A stretch of 64,000 nt of DNA from positions 496,001 to 560,000 of the forward strand of contig NZ_FXWG01000003.1 in assembly GCF_900177715.1 (NCBI RefSeq), given 5' to 3'. This DNA comes from Altererythrobacter xiamenensis (lineage in GTDB: Bacteria; Pseudomonadota; Alphaproteobacteria; Sphingomonadales; Sphingomonadaceae). Position numbers and translations under genes: made by a program. Shown here piece by piece: positions 10,616 to 21,596 of the stretch (the first letter of the stretch is position 1; the number at the start of each line of letters is the position of its first letter). The notes under the pieces were generated by a model. The model saw only the letters and a program-made list of their open reading frames with translations, was not told the origin of the DNA and did no database searches.

Positions 10616-10645
10616 CAGCTTCCTGTTTACTGATCCAGGAAGCTG
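10616..10645. other. Inverted repeat straddling the rpoD stop codon
   Basis: A perfect 10-bp repeat, CAGCTTCCTG (10616-10625) and CAGGAAGCTG (10636-10645), flanks the rpoD stop at 10627-10629. On the minus strand it can form a hairpin with a 10-nt loop at the end of the rpoD message. There is no T-run behind it, so it may stabilise the 3' end or mark a factor-dependent termination region. Confidence 0.45.
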
Positions 10646-12663
10646 CGCATCTTGCGGCTGCGGCTCGGGTGCTTGAGCTTGCGCAGCGCCTTCGCCTCGA
10701 TCTGACGGATACGTTCGCGGGTAACCGAGAATTGCTGGCCGACTTCCTCGAGTGTGTGGTCCGTGTTCATGCCGATGCCGAAACGCATGCGCAGCACGCG
10801 TTCTTCACGCGGCGTGAGCGAGGCAAGCACGCGGGTGACGGTTTCCTTGAGGTTCGCCTGGATCGCGGCATCGACCGGGATCACCGCGTTCTTGTCCTCG
10901 ATGAAATCGCCGAGGTGCGAATCTTCCTCGTCACCGATCGGCGTTTCGAGGCTGATCGGCTCCTTGGCGATCTTCATCACCTTGCGAACCTTTTCGAGCG
11001 GCATCGAGAGACGCGCGGCCATTTCTTCCGGCGTCGGCTCACGGCCTTCCTCGTGGAGGAACTGGCGCGAAGTGCGGACCAGCTTGTTGATCGTCTCGAT
11101 CATGTGGACCGGGATACGGATCGTGCGCGCCTGGTCGGCGATCGAGCGGGTGATCGCTTGCCGGATCCACCAGGTGGCGTAGGTGCTGAACTTGTAGCCG
11201 CGGCGGTATTCGAACTTGTCGACCGCCTTCATCAGGCCGATGTTGCCTTCCTGGATGAGGTCGAGGAACTGCAGGCCGCGGTTGGTGTATTTCTTGGCAA
11301 TGGAAATCACGAGACGCAGGTTCGCCTCGACCATTTCCTTCTTGGCGATACGCGCTTCGCGCTCACCCTTCTGCACCATGTTGACGATGCGGCGGAACTC
11401 TTCGAGCGACATGCCGGTCTGGCTGGCAATGTCGGAAATCTCGGCACGGATGCGGTCGATCGCATCGGCTTCCTTCTCGGCGAAGGCAGCCCACTTCTTG
11501 TCCTTCTTGGCGTTTTCCTTGAGCCAAGCATCATCGAGTTCGTTGCCGACATAGGCATTGAGGAAATCGATCCGCTTGACCTTGTGGCGCTCCGCCAGAC
11601 GCAGCATCTGGCCGCCAAGTGCGGTCAGGCGGCGGTTGAAGGCGTAGAGATTGTCGACCAGAAACTCGATCTTGGTCGCGTGGAACTGCATGCTTTCCAC
11701 TTCGCTGGTCAGCTCTTCGCCCAGCTTTTCGTACTTGTTTTCCTTCGCCTTCGGGAATTCGTTGCCGGCAGCGAGCGTTTCGACACGCTCGGCCTGCAGC
11801 TTCTCGAAAGTCTTGAACAGTTTGGTGATGCGCGCAAAGCGCTCGATCGCGTCGGGCTTCAGAGCGGCTTCCATCTGCGCGAGGGACATGGTGTTGTCCT
11901 CATCGTCATCGTCGTCGCTTTTCTTGCTGCCGCCTTCGCCGTCTTCGTCTTCCTCATCGCCGTCTTCGTCGTCGACATCTTCGTCGTCGTCGCGGATCGA
12001 AGGGCCTGCGGTTTCTTCGGAAATTTCGCCGTCGTCGTCATCGTCTTCGGCACCTTCCGCGAGCTTGTCTGCCGGCGGTTCCTTCGAAAGCATGGCGTCG
12101 AGATCGAGGATCTCGCGCAGCTGCATGTCTTCGTTGTTGAGCGCTTCCGACCACTGGATGATCGCGTGGAAGGTGATCGGGCTTTCGCACAGGCCCATGA
12201 TCATCATGTCGCGGCCTGCCTCGATCCGCTTGGCGATCGCGATTTCACCTTCGCGGCTGAGCAGCTCGACCGCGCCCATTTCGCGCAGGTACATGCGAAC
12301 CGGGTCATCGGTACGTTCACCGGTGGCGGGCTTCTTGGCGGCAGCGGGCTTGGCTTCTTTCTTGGCGCCGGTCTTCTTGCCGTCGGCACCGACCTGTATT
12401 TCCGCGACTTCGGCTTCCTGCTCGGCCTCGGCTTCGGCTTCCTCGTCGTTCTCGACGATCTGGACGCCCATTTCCGACAGAGCGGTCTGGATATCCTCGA
12501 TCTGGTCGGGACTCATCTCGCCCGAAGGAAGCGCGGCGTTGAGCTCATCATAGGTGATGTAGCCCTTCTTCTTCGCCTTGGTCATGAGCTTCTTGATCTG
12601 CGCCTCGTTGAGGTCGATCAGCGGAGCATCATCCTTGTCGCTTGATTTCGCTTTGGTTGCCAT
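10627..12663 (-). CDS. rpoD: RNA polymerase primary sigma factor (sigma-70)
   Basis: Housekeeping sigma factor, 678 residues. Region 1.1 is at the N-terminus ([24 protein letters not shown]). Region 2 contains the -10 contact segment [26 protein letters not shown]. Region 3 is [25 protein letters not shown]. Region 4.2 is [30 protein letters not shown] for -35 contact. The non-conserved region contains an unusually acidic low-complexity stretch of about 60 residues (about 11890-12060), rich in Asp and Glu. It starts 11 bp after dnaG, as part of a macromolecular-synthesis operon. Confidence 0.98.
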   Translation of the reverse strand: MATKAKSSDKDDAPLIDLNEAQIKKLMTKAKKKGYITYDELNAALPSGEMSPDQIEDIQTALSEMGVQIVENDEEAEAEAEQEAEVAEIQVGADGKKTGAKKEAKPAAAKKPATGERTDDPVRMYLREMGAVELLSREGEIAIAKRIEAGRDMMIMGLCESPITFHAIIQWSEALNNEDMQLREILDLDAMLSKEPPADKLAEGAEDDDDDGEISEETAGPSIRDDDEDVDDEDGDEEDEDGEGGSKKSDDDDDEDNTMSLAQMEAALKPDAIERFARITKLFKTFEKLQAERVETLAAGNEFPKAKENKYEKLGEELTSEVESMQFHATKIEFLVDNLYAFNRRLTALGGQMLRLAERHKVKRIDFLNAYVGNELDDAWLKENAKKDKKWAAFAEKEADAIDRIRAEISDIASQTGMSLEEFRRIVNMVQKGEREARIAKKEMVEANLRLVISIAKKYTNRGLQFLDLIQEGNIGLMKAVDKFEYRRGYKFSTYATWWIRQAITRSIADQARTIRIPVHMIETINKLVRTSRQFLHEEGREPTPEEMAARLSMPLEKVRKVMKIAKEPISLETPIGDEEDSHLGDFIEDKNAVIPVDAAIQANLKETVTRVLASLTPREERVLRMRFGIGMNTDHTLEEVGQQFSVTRERIRQIEAKALRKLKHPSRSRKMRSFLDQ

Positions 12664-12674
12664 CTGTAACCGTT

Positions 12675-14561
12675 TCAGTCCGTTTCCAGGTCGGTCACCG
12701 GCTCTTCAACCGGTGCGAGATTAGTGTCCAAATCGGCCGCATTTGCGGCCTTCTTGCGTCCGAATGTCTTCAGCCGCTCTTCCAATACGCTGAGCCGTTC
12801 CCGCAGACGCGTCTGCTCGGCGAAAGCTTCTTCCGGATCTTCATCGAAACGAGCTCCGGCAGCAGCAAGCGCGGCTTTTAGTGCCGGTCTTTCGACCAGC
12901 AGAGATACGGCTTCAGCCAGTTCCTCGCGCGCATCTACCGGGTCTGTGCCCTCTCTGAGGAAGGCGTATCGATAAGGTTCCGGTGGGGCGGGAAGGCCTC
13001 GTTCGTCTGATATGGCTTCTTGTGCGCGCGAATCAAGCGTTTCCGCGTAATCGAAAAGCGATTCGACCATCTCTGTGGTTTTCGGGTCGAGCTGAGCGAG
13101 GCGACCGAGCGCTTCGGTATGCCGCTCGACTTCGTGCGGGAAGCGGGCGAGCCCTGCAAAAACTGCGCTGGTCAGCGCATCGCGCGCACCGCCCGACATG
13201 GCGCTGCGCAGTCGCGCGACGGCGTCGCTCGACAGCGACTTGGGAGCAGCCGTGCGCTGGGAAAATCCGTCCGGCTTCCATTCGCGCTGCGGGCGGGGCG
13301 GAAATGCAAAAGCAGAAAAGCGCTCGAGCAATTCGCGCTTGTAGAGCGCGCGAATGTCGGGATGCTCGATCGTTTCGACATGATCGACCAGCCGTGCCTT
13401 CAGGCCCGCCTTGTCCTCCGGCGTATTGAGCGGCTGTGCATCGCGCTCGAAACGCCACAGCGTATCGAGCAGGCTGGCGGGATCGGACAGCAGCTTCTCC
13501 ATCGCGCCTGCGCCTTGCTGCTTTATCAGATCGTCGGGATCGAGCCCGGTGGGCAGACGCACGATCGACAGGCTCTTGCCCGGGCGCAGCATCGGAAGCG
13601 CACGAGAAATGGCGCGCATGGCGGCGCGCAGCCCGGCATTGTCACCGTCGAAACACAGCACGGGCACATCGACCATGCGCCACAGCATCTCGATCTGCGT
13701 TTCCGTGAGCGCGGTACCGAGCGGGGCAACGGCATCGCCGAAACCCGCATTGGCGAGCGCGATCACGTCCATGTAACCTTCGACCACCACCATGCGGTCG
13801 GTCTTGCGACTGGCCGGTCCGGCGCGGTGCAAATTGTAGAGCGTGCGGCCCTTGTCGAACAGCGGGGTGTCGGGCGAGTTGAGGTACTTCGCCACTCCGT
13901 CCCGGCTTTCGAGGATACGCCCACCAAACGCGATCACGCGACCGCGCGCATCCTGAATCGGCAGCATGAGCCGGTCGCGAAACCGGTCGTAGGGCGGCTT
14001 GTCGTCGACTTCGATGTGGAGCCCGCCCTCGACCAGCATCGGCGCTTCAAACTCGGACAGCGCGCCCTTCAGCGCGACCTTGCTGTCGAGCGCATAGCCG
14101 AAGCCGAACTCCTCGACGATGCGGCGGCTGAACCCACGTGAGCGCAAATAGTCTCGCGCGCGCTCGCCACCATCACCATAGAGGTTGGCGACATAGTGCT
14201 TCTGCGCCGCCTCCATCACGTCGACGAGGCTGGCGCGTTTTTCGGCACGCTGGGCTTCGCGCGGGTCGGGGCGGGGCACTTCCATCCCCGCCTCGCTCGC
14301 CAGCTCCTTGACCGCGTCCATGAAGGGCAGGCCGCGCTGGTCGGTCATCCAGCGGATGACATCGCCATGCGCCTGACAGCCGAAGCAGTGGTAGAAGCCC
14401 TTCTGGTCGTTGACGTAGAAGCTCGGCGTCTTCTCGTCATGGAAGGGGCAGCAGGCTTTCCACTCGCGCCCCGCACGCTGGAGCTTGGTCGTGCGCATGA
14501 TGACACTCGAAAGCGTCACACGTGCACGCAATTCGTCCAGCCATTGCGGGGAAAGTGCCAT
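12675..14561 (-). CDS. dnaG: DNA primase
   Basis: Makes RNA primers at the replication fork; 628 residues. The N-terminal CHC2 zinc site uses C38, H41, C59 and C62. The TOPRIM core shows [24 protein letters not shown] and [11 protein letters not shown]. The C-terminal region of about 190 residues is the helicase-binding domain and is poorly conserved. It lies between yqeY and rpoD, equivalent to the rpsU-dnaG-rpoD operon of enterobacteria but with a GatB/YqeY-like gene in place of rpsU. Confidence 0.97.
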   Translation of the reverse strand: MALSPQWLDELRARVTLSSVIMRTTKLQRAGREWKACCPFHDEKTPSFYVNDQKGFYHCFGCQAHGDVIRWMTDQRGLPFMDAVKELASEAGMEVPRPDPREAQRAEKRASLVDVMEAAQKHYVANLYGDGGERARDYLRSRGFSRRIVEEFGFGYALDSKVALKGALSEFEAPMLVEGGLHIEVDDKPPYDRFRDRLMLPIQDARGRVIAFGGRILESRDGVAKYLNSPDTPLFDKGRTLYNLHRAGPASRKTDRMVVVEGYMDVIALANAGFGDAVAPLGTALTETQIEMLWRMVDVPVLCFDGDNAGLRAAMRAISRALPMLRPGKSLSIVRLPTGLDPDDLIKQQGAGAMEKLLSDPASLLDTLWRFERDAQPLNTPEDKAGLKARLVDHVETIEHPDIRALYKRELLERFSAFAFPPRPQREWKPDGFSQRTAAPKSLSSDAVARLRSAMSGGARDALTSAVFAGLARFPHEVERHTEALGRLAQLDPKTTEMVESLFDYAETLDSRAQEAISDERGLPAPPEPYRYAFLREGTDPVDAREELAEAVSLLVERPALKAALAAAGARFDEDPEEAFAEQTRLRERLSVLEERLKTFGRKKAANAADLDTNLAPVEEPVTDLETD

Positions 14562-14646
14562 ACTGCCTTATCGCCCTAGAGCGGGCGCCATGTCGAGGGG
14601 GAGGGGGCCGGGAGAGCCTGACTCCACAACCTTGTCCCCGACTGGT

Positions 14647-15099
14647 TCAGCTGAAGCTGGATTTCACCAGTCCGCTGGCGAGGCCCATGTCGAGCGTAGC
14701 GCCGTGCCTGGCCTTAAGCTCCGCCATCACGCGCCCCATGTCCCTGATCGATTCGGCCCCGGTGCTCGCCTTGGCTTCCTCGATTGCGGCGCGGGTCTGC
14801 GCCTCGTCCATCATCTGCGGGAGGAACTCCTCGATCACCGCGAGCTCGGCCTTTTCCTGGTCGGCCAGTTCCTGACGACCGCCGTCTTCGTACATGGTGA
14901 TCGATTCGCGGCGCTGCTTGGCCATCTTCTGCAGCACTTCGGTGACGAGCTCGTCGTCATTCTCCGGGGCCTTGCCGGTGCGCGCTTCGATATCGCGATC
15001 CTTGATCTTGGCCCCGATCAGGCGAAGCGTAGCGGTGCGTTCCTTGTCGCCTGCCTTCATCGAAGTGACGGTGGCGGTCTTGATATCGTCGCGAAGCAT
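14647..15099 (-). CDS. GatB/YqeY domain-containing protein
   Basis: A 150-residue all-helical protein homologous to the tail of the amidotransferase subunit GatB. Seen: MLRDDIKTATVTSMKAGDKERTATLRLIGAKIKDRDIEAR, then ELADQEKAELAVIEEFLPQMMDE, the characteristic YqeY block. The molecular function is unsettled; a role in tRNA-linked amidation or tRNA binding is inferred from homology. It is the promoter-proximal gene of the minus-strand group with dnaG and rpoD and is divergent from carA, 187 bp away. The yqeY-carA neighbourhood is common in alphaproteobacteria. Confidence 0.93.
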   Translation of the reverse strand: MLRDDIKTATVTSMKAGDKERTATLRLIGAKIKDRDIEARTGKAPENDDELVTEVLQKMAKQRRESITMYEDGGRQELADQEKAELAVIEEFLPQMMDEAQTRAAIEEAKASTGAESIRDMGRVMAELKARHGATLDMGLASGLVKSSFS

Positions 15100-15286
15100 T
15101 GGTGGATCCCTTGAGATTCGTTTGAACGGGTAGATTGCCCCGCCAGATAGGGCTTATTCCGAAAAATGGAAATTGTGCCCCGATTAGTCGGTTTTTGGCG
15201 CGTATCGCAGTTGACGCGGCATGGCTGGATGGCTAGCGGCTGAGACTTAGCGACATTGCTGGAAAACCCCTTACTCGGAGCGCCCC

Positions 15287-16465
15287 ATGGCCCTTTCCGC
15301 CACCACTCCTGCGCAACCCAAAGGTGCGACGGGAGTCCTCGTTCTGGCCGACGGAACCGTTATCTGGGGCAAGGGCTTCGGCGCTGTCGGCAGCGAAGTG
15401 GGCGAGGTCTGCTTCAACACCGCGATGACGGGCTATCAGGAGGTGATGACCGATCCCTCCTACGACAGCCAGATCGTCACCTTCACATTCCCGCATATCG
15501 GCAATGTCGGCGCGAACGAAGAAGACGTGGAAAGCCGCGGCCTCGGCGCCGTCGGCTGCATCGTGCGCGAGGAAGTGACCCCGCACTCCAATTTCCGCGC
15601 GCGTGACGAGTTCGTCGAATGGTGCGCGAAGCATGGCAAGGTCGGCCTCTCGGGCGTCGACACCCGCGCGCTGACCCGCCGCATCCGGCTGAACGGTGCG
15701 CCCAATGCGGTGATCGCGCATGATCCGCAGGGCAAGTTCGACATGGTGGCTCTGCTCAAGCAGGCGCGCGAGTTTTCCGGGCTGGAAGGGCTCGACCTCG
15801 TCCCGCGCGTCAGCCGTGAGGAAAACGAGGACTGGCGCGGCGCGCATTGGCAGCTCGGCCATGGCTATGGCGAAGGCAACGCCGTGAAGCCGCATGTCGT
15901 CGCGATCGATTACGGTGCGAAGGACAATATCTTCCGCAACCTCGTGAAGGCGGGCGCGAAGGTCACCGTGGTGCCCGCGCGCAGTTCGATCGAAGAGATC
16001 ATGGCGCTACAGCCCGACGGCGTGTTCCTGTCGAACGGTCCGGGGGATCCGGCGGCGACGGGGGATTATGCGGTTCCGGTGATCAAGGAACTGCTGGAAC
16101 GTGACGTGCCGTTGTTCGGCATCTGCCTCGGCCACCAGATGCTCGCGCTGGCGGCGGGTGCGAAGACGGCTAAGATGCACCAGGGCCACCGCGGCGCGAA
16201 CCATCCGGTCCAGCGTGTCGGGGAGGGTTGGGGCGAAAGCACCGGCCTCGTCGAGATCACCAGCATGAACCACGGCTTCGCGGTCGATGCGGACACTCTG
16301 CCGGCAGGCGTCGAGCAGACCCATGTCTCGCTCTTCGATGGCAGTAACTGCGGGATCAGCATTGCCGGCAAGAAGGCGTTCGGCGTGCAATATCACCCCG
16401 AGGCATCTCCTGGCCCTCAGGACAGTTTTTACCTGTTCGAGAAATTCGTGGGGATGCTGGGGTGA
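15287..16465 (+). CDS. carA: Carbamoyl-phosphate synthase small (glutaminase) subunit
   Basis: Hydrolyses glutamine and channels ammonia to CarB for carbamoyl phosphate, used by pyrimidine and arginine synthesis; 392 residues. The N-terminal interface domain has GEVCFNTAMTGYQEVMTDPSY. The class I amidotransferase domain has the nucleophile C280 in LFGICLGHQMLALAAG and the His/Glu pair in VQYHPEASPGP. The GTGA at its end starts the following small gene, so translation is coupled. No attenuator was recognised in the 187-bp upstream gap. Confidence 0.98.
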   Translation: MALSATTPAQPKGATGVLVLADGTVIWGKGFGAVGSEVGEVCFNTAMTGYQEVMTDPSYDSQIVTFTFPHIGNVGANEEDVESRGLGAVGCIVREEVTPHSNFRARDEFVEWCAKHGKVGLSGVDTRALTRRIRLNGAPNAVIAHDPQGKFDMVALLKQAREFSGLEGLDLVPRVSREENEDWRGAHWQLGHGYGEGNAVKPHVVAIDYGAKDNIFRNLVKAGAKVTVVPARSSIEEIMALQPDGVFLSNGPGDPAATGDYAVPVIKELLERDVPLFGICLGHQMLALAAGAKTAKMHQGHRGANHPVQRVGEGWGESTGLVEITSMNHGFAVDADTLPAGVEQTHVSLFDGSNCGISIAGKKAFGVQYHPEASPGPQDSFYLFEKFVGMLG

Positions 16466-16815
16466 ACTTGGAGACTACCACTATCCCGAGATTGAAATTT
16501 GCCAAACGATGGCAAGTTCAAGCGCGTTGGATAATGTTTGGGGCCATGGGTTGCATTTTGCTGGCCGCGATTTTGGGTAAATTCTGGCTTGCTCTGCTTG
16601 CTGTGATGTTCGCAATGCCTGCGGCTTGGCTATTTAATCTTCAATGCCGAAAATGTTCTTGGCCTGTCTATCGAGCATTCGGGAGTGCGAAGCAGAAATA
16701 TCAGCGGGACCAATTATTGGCGCCACTCAATTCGAAAATTCTTTGGAACCTGCCAGCCGCCTGCACAAAGTGCGGAACAGATTTTTCTGGCACTGATCCG
16801 GTGGAAAGTTTTTAA
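16462..16815 (+). CDS. Small membrane zinc-ribbon-like protein between carA and carB
   Basis: A 117-residue protein starting at GTG 16462 inside the carA end (GTGA) and ending in TAATG shared with carB. It has two hydrophobic segments, [17 protein letters not shown] and [18 protein letters not shown] at about residues 24-60. A cytoplasmic tail follows with two CxxC pairs (CRKC about 62 and CTKC about 101), a possible zinc ribbon or redox site. No family is recognised. The base composition is clearly more AT-rich, with codons such as TTT, AAA and TTG, than carA and carB on either side. This suggests acquisition into the operon. It may have nothing to do with carbamoyl phosphate. Confidence 0.8.
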   Translation: MNLETTTIPRLKFAKRWQVQARWIMFGAMGCILLAAILGKFWLALLAVMFAMPAAWLFNLQCRKCSWPVYRAFGSAKQKYQRDQLLAPLNSKILWNLPAACTKCGTDFSGTDPVESF

Positions 16816-19800
16816 TGCCCAAACGCACTGACATCTCCTCGATCCTCGTCATTGGCGCCGGTCCGATCATCATCGGGCAGGCCTGCGAGTTCGACTACTC
16901 CGGCACGCAGGCGATCAAGGCGCTGAAGGAAGACGGCTATCGCGTCATCCTGGTGAACTCGAACCCGGCCACGATCATGACCGATCCCGAGTTTGCCGAT
17001 GCGACCTATATCGAGCCGATCACGCCCGAAATCGTCGCCAAGATCATCGAGAAGGAACGGCCCGACGCGGTGCTGCCGACGATGGGCGGGCAGACCGCGC
17101 TGAACTGCGCGCTCAAGCTCGACGAAATGGGCGTGCTCGAGAAGTTCGGCGTCGAGATGATCGGTGCCAAGGCCGACGCGATCGACAAGGCCGAAAACCG
17201 CCAGCGTTTCCGCGAGGCGATGGACAAGATCGGCCTCGAAAGCGCGCGCAGCGGCATCGCGAACACCGTGGAGCAGGCACACGCGGTGCTCGAAACCACC
17301 GGCCTGCCCGCGATCATCCGCCCCAGCTTCACGCTTGGCGGCACGGGTGGCGGCATTGCCTACAACAAGGCCGAGTTCGAGCGGATCGTGCGCGAAGGGC
17401 TCGACGCATCGCCCACCACCGAAGTGCTGATCGAGGAATCGCTGCTCGGCTGGAAGGAATACGAGATGGAGGTCGTGCGCGATCGCGCCGACAATGCCAT
17501 CATCATCTGCTCGATCGAGAACGTCGATCCGATGGGCGTGCACACTGGGGATTCGATCACCGTCGCCCCGGCACTGACGCTGACCGACAAGGAATACCAG
17601 ATCATGCGCACCGCCAGCATCGAAGTGCTGCGCGAGATCGGTGTCGAAACGGGCGGATCGAACGTGCAGTTCGCGGTCAATCCGGATGACGGCCGGTTGA
17701 TCGTGATCGAGATGAACCCGCGCGTCTCGCGCTCCTCCGCGCTCGCGTCGAAGGCGACGGGTTTCCCCATTGCGCGCGTCGCGGCGAAACTCGCGGTCGG
17801 CTACACGCTGGACGAGATCACCAACGAGATTACCGGCGCGACGCCGGCCAGTTTCGAACCGACGATCGATTACGTGGTGACGAAGATCCCGCGCTTCGCC
17901 TTCGAGAAGTTCAAGGGCGCGAAATCGGAACTCGCCACCGCGATGAAGTCGGTCGGCGAAGTCATGGCGATCGGCCGCAACTTCCAGGAATCGATGCAGA
18001 AGGCGCTGCGCGGGCTCGAAACCGGGCTCGACGGCTTCAACCGCGTGACCGAGCTTGAAGGCGTGAGCCGCGAGGTTATCACCGCTGCCCTGTCGAAGCG
18101 TACGCCCGACCGGCTGCTCAATGTCGCGCAGGCATTCCGCGAGGGCATGAGCGTGGAGGACATCCACCAGGTGACGTCCTACGACAAGTGGTTCCTGCGC
18201 CAGATCGAGGCGATCATTCTTGCAGAAAAGCGGATCAGCGCCGATGGCCTGCCCAATGATGCGGCGGAGCTGCGCCGCCTCAAAGCCATGGGCTTTTCGG
18301 ACAAGCGCCTCGCGACGCTCGCGGTGCGTTCGGTCGGTGTCGCAGGCGGTATGGCCGAGACACAGGCGCGCCGTTCCGGCCTGTTGCACGATGCGCTGAA
18401 GGTCATGGCCGGTGCCACCAGCGAGGACGAGGTGCGGGCGCTGCGCGAAAAGCTGGGCGTGCGCCCGGTGTTCAAGCGGATCGACAGCTGCGCCGCTGAG
18501 TTCGAGGCGATCACGCCCTACATGTACTCGACGTACGAAGCGCCGACCTTTGGCGAGCCGGAGAACGAGGCGGACCCGAGCGACCGGAAGAAGATCGTGA
18601 TCTTGGGTGGCGGTCCGAACCGGATCGGGCAGGGCATCGAGTTCGACTATTGCTGCGTCCACGCCTGTTTCGCACTTGCCGAAGCAGGCTTCGAGACCAT
18701 CATGGTCAACTGCAACCCGGAAACCGTCTCGACCGATTACGACACGTCCGATCGGCTCTATTTCGAGCCACTGACGGCGGAAGACGTGCTGGAAATCCTG
18801 CGCGTCGAACAGTCGAAGGGCGAGCTCGTGGGCGTGATCGTCCAGTTCGGTGGTCAGACTCCGCTGAAACTGGCGCAAGCTCTGGAGGACGCTGGCATCC
18901 CCATCCTCGGCACTTCGCCCGATGCGATCGACCTTGCCGAAGACCGCGAACGCTTCGCCAAGCTGGTCCACAAGCTGAAGCTGAAGCAGCCCGACAACGG
19001 CATCGCCTACAGCCGCGACGAAGCCGCCGCCGTGGCAGCGCGCATCGGTTATCCGGTGCTGCTGCGCCCGTCCTACGTGCTGGGTGGCCGCGCGATGGAG
19101 ATCGTCGACAGCGAGGCGCAGCTCGATGACTACATCAAGACGGCGGTCAACGTCTCGGGCGATTCGCCCGTGCTGGTCGACCAGTATCTGCGCGATGCGA
19201 TCGAATGCGATGTCGACGTCGTGTGCGATGGTCACGAAGTCCGCATCGCGGGCGTCATGCAGCATATCGAGGAAGCGGGCGTCCACTCGGGCGACAGCGC
19301 CTGCACGCTGCCGCCATACTCTCTCTCCGCCGATATCGTGGGCGAGATGGAGCGGCAGGCCGAAGCGCTGGCGAGGGCGCTCAACGTCATCGGCCTGATG
19401 AACGTGCAATTCGCGGTCAAGGACGGTGAAGTCTATCTGATCGAAGTGAACCCGCGTGCCAGCCGCACGGTGCCCTTTGTCGCCAAGGCGATCGGGCAGC
19501 CGGTCGCCAAGATCGCCAGCCGCGTGATGGCGGGCGAGCCGCTGTCGAACTTCGAACCGTTCAAGACCGATCTGCCCTATATGGCGGTGAAGGAAGCGGT
19601 GTTCCCGTTCAGCCGCTTCCCCGGCAGCGATCCGATCCTGACCCCGGAGATGAAATCGACCGGCGAAGTCATGGGGATCGATCGCAGTTTCGAAGCGGCT
19701 TTCCTCAAGTCGCAGATCGCTGCGGGCATGAATCTCCCTAGCGGCGGAACGCTGTTCGTTTCGGTCAAGAACAGTGACAAGGACCATATCGTGCCCGCAG

Positions 19801-20138
19801 TGAAGACGCTGATCGAGCAGGGCTTCTCGGTGATCGCCACGGGCGGGACCCAGGCGCATCTTGCCGAACAGGGTCTGCCGGTCGAACGGGTCAACAAGGT
19901 GGCGGAGGGGCAGCCGCATATCGTCGACCGGATCATCGATGGCGATGTCGACCTGATCTTCAACACGACCGAGGGCTGGCAGAGCCTGCTCGACTCGAAA
20001 TCGATCCGCGCATCCGCACTGGAGGAGAAGGTGCCGTACTACACGACGGCCGCCGCTTCCGTTGCCGCGGCGAACGCAATTCGTGCGGTAAACGCAAGCC
20101 AGCTTGAAGTCCGCTCGCTCCAGGACTATTATAGCTGA
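16815..20138 (+). CDS. carB: Carbamoyl-phosphate synthase large subunit
   Basis: Synthesises carbamoyl phosphate from bicarbonate, ATP and CarA-derived ammonia; 1107 residues. Two homologous ATP-grasp halves are present. The first begins [27 protein letters not shown] and the second [23 protein letters not shown] (about residue 595). Each half has its own ATP-grasp glutamates ([19 protein letters not shown] and [19 protein letters not shown]). An oligomerisation domain lies between. The C-terminal MGS allosteric domain, from about 970, has [18 protein letters not shown] and [10 protein letters not shown]. It is coupled to the upstream small gene by TAATG. Confidence 0.98.
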   Translation: MPKRTDISSILVIGAGPIIIGQACEFDYSGTQAIKALKEDGYRVILVNSNPATIMTDPEFADATYIEPITPEIVAKIIEKERPDAVLPTMGGQTALNCALKLDEMGVLEKFGVEMIGAKADAIDKAENRQRFREAMDKIGLESARSGIANTVEQAHAVLETTGLPAIIRPSFTLGGTGGGIAYNKAEFERIVREGLDASPTTEVLIEESLLGWKEYEMEVVRDRADNAIIICSIENVDPMGVHTGDSITVAPALTLTDKEYQIMRTASIEVLREIGVETGGSNVQFAVNPDDGRLIVIEMNPRVSRSSALASKATGFPIARVAAKLAVGYTLDEITNEITGATPASFEPTIDYVVTKIPRFAFEKFKGAKSELATAMKSVGEVMAIGRNFQESMQKALRGLETGLDGFNRVTELEGVSREVITAALSKRTPDRLLNVAQAFREGMSVEDIHQVTSYDKWFLRQIEAIILAEKRISADGLPNDAAELRRLKAMGFSDKRLATLAVRSVGVAGGMAETQARRSGLLHDALKVMAGATSEDEVRALREKLGVRPVFKRIDSCAAEFEAITPYMYSTYEAPTFGEPENEADPSDRKKIVILGGGPNRIGQGIEFDYCCVHACFALAEAGFETIMVNCNPETVSTDYDTSDRLYFEPLTAEDVLEILRVEQSKGELVGVIVQFGGQTPLKLAQALEDAGIPILGTSPDAIDLAEDRERFAKLVHKLKLKQPDNGIAYSRDEAAAVAARIGYPVLLRPSYVLGGRAMEIVDSEAQLDDYIKTAVNVSGDSPVLVDQYLRDAIECDVDVVCDGHEVRIAGVMQHIEEAGVHSGDSACTLPPYSLSADIVGEMERQAEALARALNVIGLMNVQFAVKDGEVYLIEVNPRASRTVPFVAKAIGQPVAKIASRVMAGEPLSNFEPFKTDLPYMAVKEAVFPFSRFPGSDPILTPEMKSTGEVMGIDRSFEAAFLKSQIAAGMNLPSGGTLFVSVKNSDKDHIVPAVKTLIEQGFSVIATGGTQAHLAEQGLPVERVNKVAEGQPHIVDRIIDGDVDLIFNTTEGWQSLLDSKSIRASALEEKVPYYTTAAASVAAANAIRAVNASQLEVRSLQDYYS

Positions 20139-20260
20139 ACGAGTTTTAGCGTCCCTCCCGAAATTTCGACCAATCGGTGCCGCTCGGCAGATGCGGTGCT
20201 GGTGTCGAAATGTCCCGAATTCCGGGTCGAAAGGGCGGGGCGCGCTGAAGGAAGAACAGG

Positions 20261-20737
20261 ATGGCTACGATGGAAAAGGTTCCGATGCTGGCAGAAGGCT
20301 ACGAGCGGCTTACGGCCGATCTCAAGGCACTGCGCGCGGAACGCCCGAAGATCGTCGACGCGATCGAGGAAGCGCGCGCGCATGGAGACCTGTCGGAAAA
20401 CGCGGAATACCACGCCGCGAAGGAACGTCAGGGCCAGGTCGAGGCGCAGATCTCCGAAATCGAGGATCGCGTAAGCCGCGCTCAAATCATCGATCCGGCT
20501 TCGCTTTCGGGCGACAAGATCGTGTTCGGCGCGACCGTCACCTTGCTCGACGAGGACGATAAGCCGGTGAAGTACCAGATCGTCGGCCAGACCGAGGCGG
20601 AAGCCAGTAAGGGCCGCATCTCCTACAACTCGCCCATCGGCCGCGCGCTGATCGGCAAGGAAGTGGGCGACGAGATCGAAGTCACCGTGCCGAGCGGCGA
20701 CAAGTTCTACCTCGTCGACAAGATCGAGTTCATCTGA
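20261..20737 (+). CDS. greA: Transcription elongation factor GreA
   Basis: Binds the RNA polymerase secondary channel and stimulates cleavage of backtracked transcripts; 158 residues. The N-terminal coiled coil carries the catalytic acidic tip in [22 protein letters not shown]. The C-terminal FKBP-like domain ends [26 protein letters not shown]. It lies 122 bp after carB; carB-greA linkage is common in alphaproteobacteria. The start is the ATG within [15 protein letters not shown]; the second Met three residues in is an alternative. Confidence 0.97.
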   Translation: MATMEKVPMLAEGYERLTADLKALRAERPKIVDAIEEARAHGDLSENAEYHAAKERQGQVEAQISEIEDRVSRAQIIDPASLSGDKIVFGATVTLLDEDDKPVKYQIVGQTEAEASKGRISYNSPIGRALIGKEVGDEIEVTVPSGDKFYLVDKIEFI

Positions 20738-20754
20738 CCCTGCAGCGAAGGCGC

Positions 20755-21243
20755 TCAGTCGAGCGTTTTCGTCATGGCGTAGTTGTGGATCGGTACGCTG
20801 CCACCGGCGTACTCGATCGTGAAGTCGCGCCTGTGCGAGACTCGGTAGCCAGCGCGTTGAAAGGCGGGTCGAGCGAGTTCGCTGGCCTCGGTATATAACT
20901 TCGAAATGCCCTGCCGCCTCGCGTTGAGGTCTGCCTCGGCCAGAAGCTGCCCGGCCAAGCCGCGCCGGGTATGGTCGGGATGACAATAAAGCATGTCGAG
21001 ATGCCCGTCGGGTTCGAGCAAGGCGTAGGCAACGGGGCGGTCATTATCGTCAACGGCAATGAATATCAGCGCGCCCTTGGTTGCGCTCGATACGAACCTT
21101 TCCGCACCGGGATGCCGGGCCGCCCACGCCATGACTTGCGCGCGCGAGTAGGCGCGCGGCCCTATGGCGTGGATGGCAGCTCCGGTGATTTCGGCCAGTG
21201 CGCCGGCATCACCCTCGCGATATTGGCGAATGGCATAGGCCAC
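20755..21243 (-). CDS. GNAT family N-acetyltransferase
   Basis: A 162-residue acetyl-CoA-dependent N-acetyltransferase of the GNAT fold. It starts MAYAIRQYREGDAGALAEITGAAI. The acetyl-CoA pyrophosphate-binding motif A is LDMLYCHPDHTRRGLAGQLLAEAD (R/QxxGxG/A-like) at about residues 88-111. KLYTEASELARPAFQRAGY forms motif B. The acceptor substrate cannot be predicted. It runs convergent to greA and 21 bp after the DUF4170 gene, probably cotranscribed with it. Confidence 0.92.
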   Translation of the reverse strand: MAYAIRQYREGDAGALAEITGAAIHAIGPRAYSRAQVMAWAARHPGAERFVSSATKGALIFIAVDDNDRPVAYALLEPDGHLDMLYCHPDHTRRGLAGQLLAEADLNARRQGISKLYTEASELARPAFQRAGYRVSHRRDFTIEYAGGSVPIHNYAMTKTLD

Positions 21244-21264
21244 CGGCTGTCGCGATCGTGCGTG

Positions 21265-21495
21265 TCAGGCTTCGGGATCGAGCAACTTGTGCAGATGCAC
21301 GATCACATATTTCATTTCCGCATCGTCGACCGTCCGCTGGGCGTTTCCACGCCATGCTTCGACCGCGCGATCGTAATCGCCATAGACGCCGGCGACGTGC
21401 AGGCTTTCCGGATCCTGGAACTCAAGTTCACGCGGATCGGTCACTCGGCCGCCCATCACCAGATAGAGCTGCTGCTTTGTTTCTTTTTCTTCCAT
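21265..21495 (-). CDS. DUF4170 domain protein
   Basis: A 76-residue protein starting MEEKETKQQLYLVMGGRV. It contains the DUF4170 pattern: YLVMGGRV, LEFQDPESLHVAGVYGDYDRAVEAWRGNAQRTVDDAEMKY and IVHLHKLLDP. The family is widespread in alphaproteobacteria and has no established function. The start at 21495 is chosen over 21567 because the extra residues are unlike the family. A GGAG-like ribosome site precedes it. Confidence 0.85.
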   Translation of the reverse strand: MEEKETKQQLYLVMGGRVTDPRELEFQDPESLHVAGVYGDYDRAVEAWRGNAQRTVDDAEMKYVIVHLHKLLDPEA

Positions 21496-21596
21496 TGGAG
21501 AAATAATCCTGTCCTTGGGGAGGTATCGCCGCGCACATACGCAAAACGGCGCGACAGGCAAGCCCATCGCGCCGTTTAAAGCGGTGTGTTTAAGGA

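Noticed and set aside
10669..12645. Plus-strand frame of 658 codons opposite rpoD
   Set aside because: Complement of rpoD; its hydrophobic Val/Phe runs are only the reverse complement of the acidic Asp/Glu insert.
16812..19919. Open frame of 1035 codons on the minus strand
   Set aside because: It lies entirely antisense to carB, is very rich in Arg, His, Asp and Leu as expected of the complement of a GC-rich gene, and has no recognisable domain.
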